The translations under genes and the position numbers were made by a program. From contig NZ_CP039865.1 of the NCBI RefSeq assembly GCF_005160265.1, positions 2,070,828-2,134,827 on the forward strand: a stretch of DNA of 64,000 bases, read 5' to 3'. The notes under the pieces were generated by a model. It had not been told where the DNA came from. It made no database searches and saw only the letters and a list, made by a program, of their open reading frames with translations. This DNA comes from Phreatobacter aquaticus (lineage in GTDB: Bacteria > Pseudomonadota > Alphaproteobacteria > Rhizobiales > Phreatobacteraceae). This document shows positions 12,453 to 20,685 of this stretch, in pieces. How positions within the stretch are numbered: the first letter of the stretch is position 1; the number at the start of each line of letters is the position of its first letter.

Positions 12453-13382
12453 TTGTCCCTCGTCGACGACACGCCCCAGAACCGCGCAGCCCTGGTCAGC
12501 CAGGGCGCACCGGGCGATTTCATCCAGCTCCTGAAGCCGCGGGTGATGTCGCTTGTGGTGTTCACGGCGCTGGTTGGCATGGTCGTGGCGCCGGGCTCGA
12601 TTCATCCGGTTCTGGCCGCAGCGAGCCTGCTCGCCATTGCCGTTGGCGCCGGCGCCTCGGGCGCACTCAACATGTGGTACGACGCCGACGTCGACGCCCT
12701 GATGCACCGCACTGTCGGCCGCCCGATCCCGGCTGGCCGGGTTGCGCCCGGCGAGGCGCTGGCCTTTGGCCTGATCCTGTCTGTCCTGTCGGTCATGGTG
12801 CTCGGCATCGTCGCCAACTGGCTGGCCGCTGGGCTTCTCGCCTTCACCATCTTCTTCTATGCCGTCGTCTACACGATGTGGCTGAAGCGCTGGACGCCGC
12901 AGAACATCGTCATCGGCGGTGCCGCCGGCGCCTTCCCGCCGGTCATCGGCTGGGCCGCCGTCACCGGCTCCATCTCCATCGAGCCGCTGATCCTCTTTCT
13001 GATCATCTTCGCCTGGACCCCACCGCACTTCTGGGCATTGGCGATCCTGAAGACCGATGACTATGCCCGGGCCGGCATTCCGATGATGCCGGTCGTCGCC
13101 GGTGCCGACGAGACGCGCCGCCAGATCTTCATCTACACGCTGATTCTTGCCCCGATCGGCATCGCGCCCTGGCTCATGGGATTTGCTGGCCGCCTCTATG
13201 CGGGCGCCTCCATCCTCGGCGGGCTGATGATGCTGGCCTGCGCCATCGACATCCTGCGCCATCGCGAGGGACCCGCCGCCCGCAAGTCGGCCGGCCGGAT
13301 GTTTGCCTTCTCGATCGTCTATCTGTTCGTGCTGTTTGCCGTCCTGCTCGTCGAGCGGGCCGTCCTGGCCCGGTTCATGTGA
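12453..13382 (+). CDS. ctaB: Protohaem IX farnesyltransferase (haem O synthase)
   Basis: Polytopic UbiA-superfamily prenyltransferase that converts haem B to haem O, the precursor of haem A for the oxidase. 309 residues. It has the first aspartate-rich motif ([12 protein letters not shown]) and the second loop motif ([14 protein letters not shown]). The likely start is TTG at 12453 (MSLVDDT); no ATG occurs in frame before the first conserved helix. It lies 151 bp after ctaD, the only long gap in the operon. Confidence 0.94.
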   Translation: MSLVDDTPQNRAALVSQGAPGDFIQLLKPRVMSLVVFTALVGMVVAPGSIHPVLAAASLLAIAVGAGASGALNMWYDADVDALMHRTVGRPIPAGRVAPGEALAFGLILSVLSVMVLGIVANWLAAGLLAFTIFFYAVVYTMWLKRWTPQNIVIGGAAGAFPPVIGWAAVTGSISIEPLILFLIIFAWTPPHFWALAILKTDDYARAGIPMMPVVAGADETRRQIFIYTLILAPIGIAPWLMGFAGRLYAGASILGGLMMLACAIDILRHREGPAARKSAGRMFAFSIVYLFVLFAVLLVERAVLARFM

Positions 13383-13393
13383 GGAGCGGGGCC

Positions 13394-13558
13394 ATGGTGG
13401 AGCAGCAGCAGGAGCCCGGCATCATCCTCACGCCAGAGGAAAAGAAGCGTCAGCGCCAGCGCAATGTGGCGATCGCCATCGCGCTTGTCGCACTTTGCGT
13501 GCTGTTCTGGGCCGTGACCCTGGTCAAGGGTCCCGCCATGCTCACGCGGCCCATGTGA
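13394..13558 (+). CDS. CoxF-like small membrane protein of the oxidase operon
   Basis: A 54-residue protein: charged N-terminus (TPEEKKRQRQRN), one transmembrane helix (VAIAIALVALCVLFWAVTLV) and a short C-terminus. Its size and place between ctaB and ctaG match the short CoxF proteins of rhizobial oxidase operons, thought to assist assembly. A GAGGAGCGGGG ribosome-binding site precedes the ATG by a few nt. It follows ctaB by 11 bp and precedes ctaG by 8 bp. Function is inferred from position only. Confidence 0.8.
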   Translation: MVEQQQEPGIILTPEEKKRQRQRNVAIAIALVALCVLFWAVTLVKGPAMLTRPM

Positions 13559-13566
13559 GGCGCCGG

Positions 13567-14163
13567 ATGAGCACCGAGACACCGACCCCGAGGAACTGGA
13601 AGCGCGACGTGAAGGTCGGGCTTGCCGCCTTTGGCTTCGGCGCGGCGATGTTCGGTGCGGCCTTTGCTGCGGTTCCGCTCTACGACATGTTCTGCCGGGT
13701 CACCGGCTTCGGCGGCCGCACCATGGTCGCCGAGCGGCCGGCCGACCGGGTGATCGACCACAAGGTCGATATCCGCTTCGATGCCAATATCGCATCCGGC
13801 CTTCCCTGGCGCTTCCAGGCCGAGGCCCCTCGCCAGGCTGTCCGGGCCGGCGAGACGCACCAGATGACCTACAAGGTCACCAACACGTCGAATCAGCCGG
13901 TCACGGCGCTCGCAAGCTACAATGTCACGCCGCTCGCCACCGGCCGCTACTTCAACAAGCTGCAGTGCTTCTGCTTCACCGAGCAGACGCTCGAGCCCGG
14001 CGAAACGCGTGAATTCACCGTTGTCTATTTCGTCGATCCGGCGATCATCGACGATCAGGAAGCGCGCAGCGCCAACACGATCACTTTGAGCTATACCTTC
14101 TTCCGTCAGAACTCGCCGCCGCGCCCGCTTGCGCAGCAGTCGAGTTCGGTGCGGAGCAACTGA
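13567..14163 (+). CDS. ctaG: Cytochrome c oxidase assembly protein CtaG (Cox11)
   Basis: Copper chaperone that metallates the CuB site of subunit I. 198 residues: an N-terminal single membrane anchor (VGLAAFGFGAAMFGAAFAAVPL), a cysteine just after it (YDMFCRVTGFGG), and a periplasmic immunoglobulin-like domain with the copper-binding pair in KLQCFCFTEQ and the conserved FVDP strand. The start at 13567 is the ATG right after the GCGCCGG leader. The frame is open upstream in ctaB but without coding logic. Confidence 0.95.
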   Translation: MSTETPTPRNWKRDVKVGLAAFGFGAAMFGAAFAAVPLYDMFCRVTGFGGRTMVAERPADRVIDHKVDIRFDANIASGLPWRFQAEAPRQAVRAGETHQMTYKVTNTSNQPVTALASYNVTPLATGRYFNKLQCFCFTEQTLEPGETREFTVVYFVDPAIIDDQEARSANTITLSYTFFRQNSPPRPLAQQSSSVRSN

Positions 14164-14219
14164 GCGACAGGATGTCGGGGGCAACCCCGGCCGACTTGAG
14201 GCAAATGGAGAGACCGGCA

Positions 14220-15089
14220 ATGGCCGAGGCCCATACCAAACACCACGACTACCACCTCGTGCCGCCCAGCCCCTGGCCGTTCATCGGCTCGATGGCGGCC
14301 TTCGTGATGGCTGTCGGCGCCGTCATGTGGATGAAGGCGATGGCGCTCGGCGGGCTTCAGCTCGGCTCGGTCCTGTTCTTCGCCGGCCTCATCGGCGTGC
14401 TCTACACGATGTTCGGCTGGTGGTCGGACGTGGTGCGAGAGGGCCAGGAGGGCGATCATACCCGCGTCGTCCAGCTGCATCTGCGCTATGGCATGATCAT
14501 GTTCATCGCCTCCGAGGTGATGTTCTTCGTGGCCTGGTTCTGGGCCTATTTCGACGCCTCGCTGTTTCCCGGCGAAGTTCGTCAATATGCCCGCACCGAA
14601 CTGACCGGCGGTCACTGGCCGCCGAAGGGCATCGAGGCGTTCAACCCGCTCCAGCTGCCGCTCCTCGGCACGCTCGTCCTGCTGCTCTCCGGCACCACGG
14701 TCACGGCGGCTCACCATTACATCGTCACCGGCGAGCGCGAGAAGGCCAAGAGCTATCTCTGGTTCACCGTGCTGCTCGGCCTCCTGTTCACCACGCTTCA
14801 GGCCTACGAGTACAGCCACGCCCACTTCAACTTCTCCGGCCATATCTATGGCGCCACCTTCTTCATGGCGACCGGCTTCCATGGCTTCCACGTCATCGTC
14901 GGCACGATCTTCCTGCTGATCTGCGTGATCCGCATGTACAAGGACAACCACCTGACACCGGAGCGCCATTTCGGCTTCGAGGCGGCCGCCTGGTACTGGC
15001 ACTTCGTCGACGTGGTCTGGCTGTTCCTGTTCGCCGCCATCTATGTCTGGGGCTATGGTTGGGCAGCGCCCGCCGGCGGCGGCCACTGA
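14220..15089 (+). CDS. ctaE: Cytochrome c oxidase subunit III
   Basis: 289 residues with seven hydrophobic helices; hallmarks are the N-terminal HDYHLVPPSPWP, SEVMFFVAWFWAYF, the FNPLQLPLLGT segment and the terminal WYWHFVDVVWLFLFAAIYVWG. Subunit III stabilises the oxidase and supports proton uptake. GGAGAG lies 9 nt before the ATG at 14220, and the His-rich beginning is family-typical. It is the last gene of the operon and is followed by a strong terminator. Confidence 0.97.
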   Translation: MAEAHTKHHDYHLVPPSPWPFIGSMAAFVMAVGAVMWMKAMALGGLQLGSVLFFAGLIGVLYTMFGWWSDVVREGQEGDHTRVVQLHLRYGMIMFIASEVMFFVAWFWAYFDASLFPGEVRQYARTELTGGHWPPKGIEAFNPLQLPLLGTLVLLLSGTTVTAAHHYIVTGEREKAKSYLWFTVLLGLLFTTLQAYEYSHAHFNFSGHIYGATFFMATGFHGFHVIVGTIFLLICVIRMYKDNHLTPERHFGFEAAAWYWHFVDVVWLFLFAAIYVWGYGWAAPAGGGH

Positions 15090-15120
15090 TCCCGCCGAAG
15101 TGATCGATATCGAGCTTGGC

Positions 15121-15146
15121 AAGGGCGGCTTCGGCCGCCCTTTGTC
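15121..15146 (+). terminator. Strong rho-independent terminator of the oxidase operon
   Basis: A perfect 9-bp stem (15121-15129 with 15134-15142) is closed by the stable TTCG tetraloop and followed by TTGTCTTG. It lies 31 bp past the ctaE stop. Confidence 0.85.
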
Positions 15147-15255
15147 TTGATTTGGCCGCGCTTCCTGCTGAGATCAGGGTCAGTCCTGACGACGCTCCCG
15201 CGGCGGCATGGCGCGCCGATCACAGTGCCTCCTGCCTCCCACTGGGTGCCCCCAC

Positions 15256-16617
15256 ATGACCATCACCCGCCGCTCGCTTGCCCCCACACTTGCCGCCGCT
15301 GCATTGCCGGTCTTTGCACCGGCGGTCGCCAGCGCCGCCGTGCCTGTCGAGAAGGTCTCGCGTTCGGTCCTCGCCAACGGTCTTCAGGTCATCACCATCC
15401 CGGACCACCGGGTTCCGGTGGTCACCCACATGCTCTGGTACAAGGTTGGCTCCGGCGACGAGCAGCTCGGCAAGTCGGGCATCGCCCATTTCCTTGAGCA
15501 CCTGATGTTCAAGGGCACCAACCGGACACCGAAGGACGTGTTCTCGCGCGCGGTCACCGCGGTCGGCGGCAACGAGAACGCCTTCACCTCATACGATTAT
15601 ACCGGCTACTACCAGCGCATCGTCCGCGACCGCCTGCCGGCCATGATGGATTTCGAGGCCGACCGCATGATCGGCCTAGCGCTCACCGACGAGGTTGTCG
15701 CTCCCGAGCGCGAAGTGGTGCTGGAGGAGCGCCGCTCGCGCACGGACAATGATCCGACCGCCCGGCTCTCCGAGCGCATGAGCACCGCGATCTGGGGCGA
15801 GACGCACCCTTACGGCATACCGATCATCGGCTGGGAGCGCGAAATCCGTCAGCTGAACCGCGAGGATGCCTTCGCCTTCTACCGGCAGTTCTACGCGCCG
15901 AACAACGCGATCCTGGTGGTCGCCGGAGACGTCACGCCGGACGAGGTGGTGAAGCTCGCCGAGGCGACCTATGGCCGCAACGCCGCCAATCCCGCGATTG
16001 GCCCGCGGACCCGGCCGCCCGGACCCGACAAGGCCGAGCGCCGCTATGTCCGCCTGGCCGACGCAAGGGTCGCCCAGCCGAGCATGACCCAGACGCTGAT
16101 CGTTCCGTCCTACGCGACCGCGCGTCCGGGCGAGGCCGAGGCCCTGGAAGCGCTGTCGCAGATCACCGGGACCCATCCCAATGGCCGCATGTACAAGGCT
16201 CTCGTCACCGAGCAGCAGATCGCGGTCAGCGCCGGCGCATTCTACAGCGGCGGCGCCCTCGGCCAGGGGCGCTTCGGTGTCTATGCGACGCCGCGTCCCG
16301 GCGTGACGCTCGAGCAGCTGGAAGCCGCCATGATCGAGGTGATGGCCGTTCTCCGGCGGGATGGCGTGACCCAGGCCGAGCTCGACCGCGCCAAGACCCG
16401 GCTTGTCGCCGAATCGATCTTCTCCCAGGACAGCCAGGCCTCGATGGCCCGCATGTATGGCGCGGCGCTCACCTGTGGATCGACGGTGGAGGACATCCAG
16501 GACTGGGCGAACCGCATGCGCAAGGTGACGCTCGACCAGGTCAATGCCGCGACCCAGATCGCCTTCCAGCTTGACCGCATGGTGGTCGGACAGCTCTTGC
16601 GCGAGGATCGCAGATGA
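15256..16617 (+). CDS. M16 zinc peptidase, catalytic subunit
   Basis: A pitrilysin/mitochondrial-processing-peptidase-like protein. The inverted zinc motif HFLEH is at residues 78-82 with the downstream glutamate in the VVLEERR segment, so it should be active. The N-terminus (TRRSLAPTLAAAALPVFAPAVASAA) is a signal sequence, which places it in the periplasm. ATG 15256 is chosen because the signal begins there. The last codon overlaps the next gene (ATGA). Family members form a pair with a non-catalytic partner that shapes the substrate chamber. Confidence 0.93.
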   Translation: MTITRRSLAPTLAAAALPVFAPAVASAAVPVEKVSRSVLANGLQVITIPDHRVPVVTHMLWYKVGSGDEQLGKSGIAHFLEHLMFKGTNRTPKDVFSRAVTAVGGNENAFTSYDYTGYYQRIVRDRLPAMMDFEADRMIGLALTDEVVAPEREVVLEERRSRTDNDPTARLSERMSTAIWGETHPYGIPIIGWEREIRQLNREDAFAFYRQFYAPNNAILVVAGDVTPDEVVKLAEATYGRNAANPAIGPRTRPPGPDKAERRYVRLADARVAQPSMTQTLIVPSYATARPGEAEALEALSQITGTHPNGRMYKALVTEQQIAVSAGAFYSGGALGQGRFGVYATPRPGVTLEQLEAAMIEVMAVLRRDGVTQAELDRAKTRLVAESIFSQDSQASMARMYGAALTCGSTVEDIQDWANRMRKVTLDQVNAATQIAFQLDRMVVGQLLREDRR

Positions 16618-17963
16618 CCGCGTATCTGCCGCGCCGCCATCTCCTCACAGGAAGCCTCGCCATGTCCGCCGCCATTGCGCTGCCCGAACTTGCCCCAAGC
16701 CCTGCCCGGGCTGCGGGATCGGCGCGGATCGAGGTCGTCCGCTCGCCGGGTGGCATCGAGGCCTGGCTGGTCCGACAGACGCATCTGCCGATCATCGCCA
16801 TCGACTTCGCGGTCCGTGGCGGGTCGTCCCAGGATGCGGCCGACAAGGCCGGCACGGCCAATTTCCTCGCCGCCATGGTGGATGAGGGTGCCGCCGAGCT
16901 GACGTCGCAGGGATTCCACCAGGCGCTGGAAGACCGGGCGATCGAACTGTCCTTCTCGGCCAGCCGCGACACCTTTTCCGGGTCCATGCGCATGCTCAGC
17001 GAGCATCGCGACGAGGCCGTGCGCCTCTTGAAGATCGCCGTGCAGCAACCGCGTTTCGACGCCGAGCCGATGGAGCGCATCCGCCAGGCGCTGCTGTCAT
17101 CGATCCGCCGGTCGTCAACCAATCCCAATGCGATTGCCAGCGAAACCTTCTGGGCCACTGCCTTCCCGGGCCATCCCTATGGCCGCCGCTCGAGCGGCAC
17201 CGCCGACAGCGTGCGCGCGATCAGCCGGGATGATCTGGTTGCCATGCGGGCGAGGCTGTTCGCCCGCGAGCACCTCAAGGTCGCGGTGGTTGGCGACATC
17301 GCGCCGGACGATCTCGGCCGTCTGCTCGACGATGTGTTCGGCACGCTGGCACCGAAGGCGGATCTCACAATGGTGCCCGATATCGCCATGGCGGGCCTCG
17401 GCGAGCGGCGGGTCATGCCGCTAGAGATCCCGCAGACCATCATTTCCTTCGGCTTGCCCGGTCTGAAACGGCCCGATCCGGATTTCATCCCGGCCTTCGT
17501 CGCCAATCATATCCTCGGTGGCGGCTCGTTCTCGTCCAGGCTCTATCGCGAGGTCCGCGAGAAGCGCGGTCTGGCCTATTCGGTCTCCTCCGGGCTCGCC
17601 GCTCTCGATTCCGCAGGCCTCGTGACCGGCGGCACATCGACCCGCAATGACCGCGCGGCCGAGAGCCTCTCTGTCATCCAGGCCGAATTCGCCCGGATGG
17701 GCGCTGACGGGCCGACCGATGAGGAACTGGACCAGGCCAAGCGCTACCTGATCGGGGCCTGGGCCATGCGCTTCGAGACCTCCAACGCCATCGCCGCAAA
17801 CCTCATCCGCATCCAGCTCGATGGCTTCGCGCCCGACTATCTCGACAAGCGCAACGGCCTGATCGATGCCGTGACCATGGATGAGGTCCGCAAGGTGGCA
17901 CGCCGCCTGTTCGGCGACCCGCGCATGCTGGTGGCAGCGGTCGGCAAGCCCGTGGGGCTCTGA
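16614..17963 (+). CDS. M16 peptidase-like protein, non-catalytic partner
   Basis: 449 residues with an N-terminal export signal (HLLTGSLAMSAAIALPELAPSPARA). The fold matches M16, but the zinc motif is absent: the aligned region reads TANFLAAMVDEG in place of HFLEH. The C-terminal RKKGLAYSV-type segment (REKRGLAYSVSSG) is kept. It overlaps the active subunit gene by 4 nt, so equimolar synthesis by translational coupling is likely. This active/inactive arrangement resembles the beta and alpha subunits of mitochondrial processing peptidase and other bacterial M16 pairs. Confidence 0.92.
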   Translation: MTAYLPRRHLLTGSLAMSAAIALPELAPSPARAAGSARIEVVRSPGGIEAWLVRQTHLPIIAIDFAVRGGSSQDAADKAGTANFLAAMVDEGAAELTSQGFHQALEDRAIELSFSASRDTFSGSMRMLSEHRDEAVRLLKIAVQQPRFDAEPMERIRQALLSSIRRSSTNPNAIASETFWATAFPGHPYGRRSSGTADSVRAISRDDLVAMRARLFAREHLKVAVVGDIAPDDLGRLLDDVFGTLAPKADLTMVPDIAMAGLGERRVMPLEIPQTIISFGLPGLKRPDPDFIPAFVANHILGGGSFSSRLYREVREKRGLAYSVSSGLAALDSAGLVTGGTSTRNDRAAESLSVIQAEFARMGADGPTDEELDQAKRYLIGAWAMRFETSNAIAANLIRIQLDGFAPDYLDKRNGLIDAVTMDEVRKVARRLFGDPRMLVAAVGKPVGL

Positions 17964-17970
17964 GGCAGCG

Positions 17971-18219
17971 TCAGCGCGTGCTGGCCTGCTGTCTGGTCTG
18001 GCCATGGCTCAGGACCATGCGGATGTCTGTGGCAATCCATCGCTCGCGGCCCCAGCACGGGATTCCGCGAGCGTTGAACGCCTCCGCTATCGCTGCGTGA
18101 TCCCGGGTGCCGTGAGCAAGATAGTCCCGGATCACCGGCAGGATGGCATCGACGAATCCGTCGAACAGGGCACGCGCCATCTCATTGTCGTCACGCGCCT
18201 TGCCGGATGTCATGCTCAC
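17971..18219 (-). CDS. Small protein resembling a recombinase-domain fragment
   Basis: 82 residues, no signal or membrane segment. The segment AIAEAFNARGIPCWGRERWIATDIRMVL strongly resembles part of the DNA-binding Recombinase domain of large serine recombinases (IAxxLNxRGIxTxxGxxWxxxxVxxxL). There is no catalytic resolvase domain, so it cannot be a recombinase by itself; it may be a stand-alone DNA-binding protein or a relic. It overlaps the previous small gene by 4 nt (ATGA), which suggests a functional operon rather than decay. Function is not known. Confidence 0.6.
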   Translation of the reverse strand: MSMTSGKARDDNEMARALFDGFVDAILPVIRDYLAHGTRDHAAIAEAFNARGIPCWGRERWIATDIRMVLSHGQTRQQASTR

Positions 18220-18443
18220 GGAAGGGGCGTGAGATAGGACGGCAGTGCGGGTGACGCGGAGAAACGCACCACATTGTCGCGGCCGCCCTCGGCGAGTGCG
18301 AAACGGACGGCTTCCTGCCGGGTGCGAAAGACGCCCTCAGCGAGGCCCTGGCTCTCGCGCGCGATCCACAGCCCGCCTGCGGATGGGCAGACCACGAAGA
18401 ACCGTGCCGAGGCTGGGTCGGGAGAGGGAAGGGCTTGTCCCAT
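18216..18443 (-). CDS. Small DUF2188-like protein
   Basis: 75 residues. The core (FFVVCPSAGGLWIARE, then FRTRQEAVRFALAEGGRDNVV) has the strand-helix layout of DUF2188-type domains, which recur as small proteins of unknown role. ATG 18443 starts at MGQALPSP. The frame is open back to 18512, but that part is translated from the neighbouring gene. The gene lies 10 bp after the small membrane-protein gene and overlaps the recombinase-like gene by 4 nt. Confidence 0.55.
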   Translation of the reverse strand: MGQALPSPDPASARFFVVCPSAGGLWIARESQGLAEGVFRTRQEAVRFALAEGGRDNVVRFSASPALPSYLTPLP

Positions 18444-18453
18444 GTCCGCCTCC

Positions 18454-18639
18454 TCAGAACGGCACGAACAAGGCAACGCGGAGCGCCAGACTGGCTGCAA
18501 CCACCAGCACAAGTCCTGTCGCGCCGAGGATCAGCGGAACGGCACGGGTGAGCAGCGGGCGAGGCGGCCGGAAGCCAAGGGCCCGGATGTGCGGGCGGGT
18601 AGGCCGGCGGTAGGTGGGGGTGTTGAAAATCAGCGCCAT
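18454..18639 (-). CDS. Small single-pass membrane protein
   Basis: 61 residues: an arginine- and proline-rich N-terminus (YRRPTRPHIRALGFRPPRP) and a C-terminal transmembrane helix (AVPLILGATGLVLVVAASLALRVALFV), predicting cytoplasmic-side positive charge. An AGGAGGT lies just before the ATG (complement of 18640-18650). It is the first gene of a tightly packed trio. No family is recognised. Confidence 0.6.
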   Translation of the reverse strand: MALIFNTPTYRRPTRPHIRALGFRPPRPLLTRAVPLILGATGLVLVVAASLALRVALFVPF

Positions 18640-18732
18640 GGTGACCTCCTTCGGTCGCCACGATGCCTAGGGCCTATGCCCGAAAACGCGCCATATCGAT
18701 TGCCGGGAACCGCATAACGCCGCCGTAAAGCT

Positions 18733-19524
18733 CTATGCGGCGGCCCTGAGCTTCTGGATCACGAAGGCCACGAACACGCCGATCAGCGTCAGCGCGAGGC
18801 CGAACCAGGTCAGCGCATATTCGAAATGGCGGTTGGGGAAGTCCAGCCGCGTTTCGCCGCCCTGTGGCAGCCCGCCCGGCAGGGCGACCGGGTCCGCATC
18901 GATGGAGAACGGCGCGACCACATTCGTGCCGAGACCGGCGGCCGAAGCCATCGGGCCGATATCGCGGGTGTAGAACAACCGCCGGGCCGCATCATCGGGT
19001 GCCGCCAGCATGCTGCGGGCTTCTGGAAAGCGGATGAGGCCGGTGATCGTCACGGGCCCTTCGATCTGGCCGCTGGCCCGCGTCGCCGGATCGCGCCGAT
19101 CGTTCGGTACGAAGCCGCGATTGACCAGCACGGTCGCGCCATCGGCGAGAACGAAGGGCGTGAACACCAGGAAGCCCTGGCCCTGGACCTTGGCCGGGTC
19201 CGCTGCGCGGCGGCTGTCGCCGGCCACATGATAGAGATAGGTCTCGCCAGTGTTGCGGAACGTGCCCGAGACCGAGACCCGTCGATATTCGTCACGCTCC
19301 GCCGTCATGGCGCTCCAGGCAGCCGGAGAGGGCAGGGCAACCGGTGCGGCGTGGGTGCGCGCCGCAACCTGGGCCACCAGCTCATTCTTCCAGGCAAGCC
19401 TCGACAATTGCCAGGTGCCAAGGCCGAGCAGGACGGCGAGCGCCGAAAGCGCGGCAATGGCCGGCACGACAAGGGAGCGATAGGGCGAAGGGAGAGCGGT
19501 CATCGGCTGCAGGTAATGGCTCAC
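18733..19524 (-). CDS. SURF1-family oxidase assembly protein
   Basis: Integral membrane protein needed for haem a3 insertion into cytochrome oxidase. About 263 residues with an N-terminal helix (PAIAALSALAVLLGLGTWQLSRLAWKNELV) and a C-terminal helix (LTWFGLALTLIGVFVAFVIQKLR) flanking a soluble domain (VLVNRGFVP, NRHFEYALTW), as in SURF1/Shy1. The start is GTG 19524, abutting the DUF983 stop, or ATG 19503. It lies in the same gene neighbourhood as the oxidase operon but on the opposite strand, 3.6 kb downstream. Confidence 0.92.
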   Translation of the reverse strand: MSHYLQPMTALPSPYRSLVVPAIAALSALAVLLGLGTWQLSRLAWKNELVAQVAARTHAAPVALPSPAAWSAMTAERDEYRRVSVSGTFRNTGETYLYHVAGDSRRAADPAKVQGQGFLVFTPFVLADGATVLVNRGFVPNDRRDPATRASGQIEGPVTITGLIRFPEARSMLAAPDDAARRLFYTRDIGPMASAAGLGTNVVAPFSIDADPVALPGGLPQGGETRLDFPNRHFEYALTWFGLALTLIGVFVAFVIQKLRAAA

Positions 19525-19896
19525 TCACTCGCTGTCGAGCCGCCCCTGCTGAGCCTTGTTCACATATTGGAGGGCGATCATCACGCCCTTGAGCGGCCTG
19601 AGCAGGCCGAGACAGACCACCAGGATGGTCGGGCCCCAGATCACCGCATGGAGCCAGAACGGCGGCTCGTATTTGACTTCGACATAGAGCGCCATGGCGC
19701 AGATGATGAAGCCGGCGATCAGGATCACGAAGACCGCCGGGCCGTCGCCGGCATCGGCGAAGGAATAGTCGAGGCCGCAGGCTGTGCAGGCCGGCTTGGG
19801 CGTCAGGAAGCCGTCGAACAGCGCACCCTCGCCGCAGCGCGGGCAGCGGCAGCGGATGCCGGTCGAAAACGGCGATTGCGGCTGGTAGTAGGTCAT
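19525..19896 (-). CDS. DUF983 zinc-ribbon membrane protein
   Basis: 123 residues: an N-terminal zinc ribbon (CRCPRCGEG, then CTACGLDY) followed by two transmembrane helices (AVFVILIAGFIICAMALYV and AVIWGPTILVVCLGLLRPLKGVMIALQY), the DUF983 layout. The family usually sits beside ctaE and SURF1 and is presumed to help oxidase biogenesis. An AGGGGA 6 nt before ATG 19896 sets the start. It is directly followed by SURF1 with no gap, so the two form one transcript. Confidence 0.88.
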   Translation of the reverse strand: MTYYQPQSPFSTGIRCRCPRCGEGALFDGFLTPKPACTACGLDYSFADAGDGPAVFVILIAGFIICAMALYVEVKYEPPFWLHAVIWGPTILVVCLGLLRPLKGVMIALQYVNKAQQGRLDSE

Positions 19897-20176
19897 GCCT
19901 GTCCCCTTGTCCGCCGCATCATAGCGCCCGCCACACTGCGGTGCGAGTGCCGCATGGCTGCCGAGCAGCCTCAACCTTTCCCTAACCCTATGCGCAGGGA
20001 CGAGGATTGCGTCGCCTTTTAAACGCATTTCCTGCCTTCGATCTGTGGTTCGTTAACTGCTTCTTCAAGGCTCGCGGCTAGCGTCCAGCTTGGGATTGCT
20101 TGAACAGTTCAGGCATCCGCGGATTTTTCGGGAACGGCAATACCCAAGCGGTTGCCGCGATCTTGGAGCAGGTTTG

Positions 20177-20560
20177 ATGGCTGTTGATCTCTCGATGCCG
20201 ATCCTCGTGGTCGACGACTACAACACGATGATCCGCATCATTCGCAATCTTCTGAAGCAGCTGGGCTTCGACGACATCGATGATGCCTCGGACGGTTCGG
20301 CCGCCCTGGCGAAGATGAAGGAGAAGAAGTACGGCCTCGTGATTTCCGACTGGAACATGGAGCCGATGACCGGCTACGAGCTCCTGAAGGAAGTCCGTGC
20401 CGACGGCTCGCTGACGCGCACCCCCTTCATCATGGTCACCGCCGAATCGAAGACGGAAAACGTCATCGCGGCGAAGAAGGCCGGCGTGAACAACTACATC
20501 GTCAAGCCGTTCAATGCCCAGACCTTGAAGGCCAAGATCGACGCCGTGTTCGCCGACTGA
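20177..20560 (+). CDS. CheY-like single-domain response regulator
   Basis: 127 residues, a receiver domain only: acidic pair VVDDY, phospho-acceptor in ISDWNMEPMTG, the switch Thr in VTAES and the lysine in IVKPF. In this context (CheZ follows 125 bp downstream on the same strand) it is most likely a chemotaxis CheY that binds the flagellar switch when phosphorylated. GGAGCAGG precedes the ATG by about 5 nt. No cheA, cheW or flagellar gene is adjacent, so the pair is separated from the main chemotaxis cluster. Confidence 0.93.
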   Translation: MAVDLSMPILVVDDYNTMIRIIRNLLKQLGFDDIDDASDGSAALAKMKEKKYGLVISDWNMEPMTGYELLKEVRADGSLTRTPFIMVTAESKTENVIAAKKAGVNNYIVKPFNAQTLKAKIDAVFAD

Positions 20561-20685
20561 TTGGGCCAAAAGCCCTTCGTCGCATTCACGCTCACGCGTT
20601 CGAGCCCCAGCGCATGGCGCCGGGGAGCGATCTCATGCGCCTATCGGACTGACGCCGCCGCAGAAGTCCCAAGGAACCGGCCACA

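Noticed and set aside
17971-18219. Evidence for a serine integrase or an integrated element at the small-gene trio
   Set aside because: Only a fragment resembling a DNA-binding part is present; there is no resolvase catalytic domain, attachment-site pair or tRNA gene.
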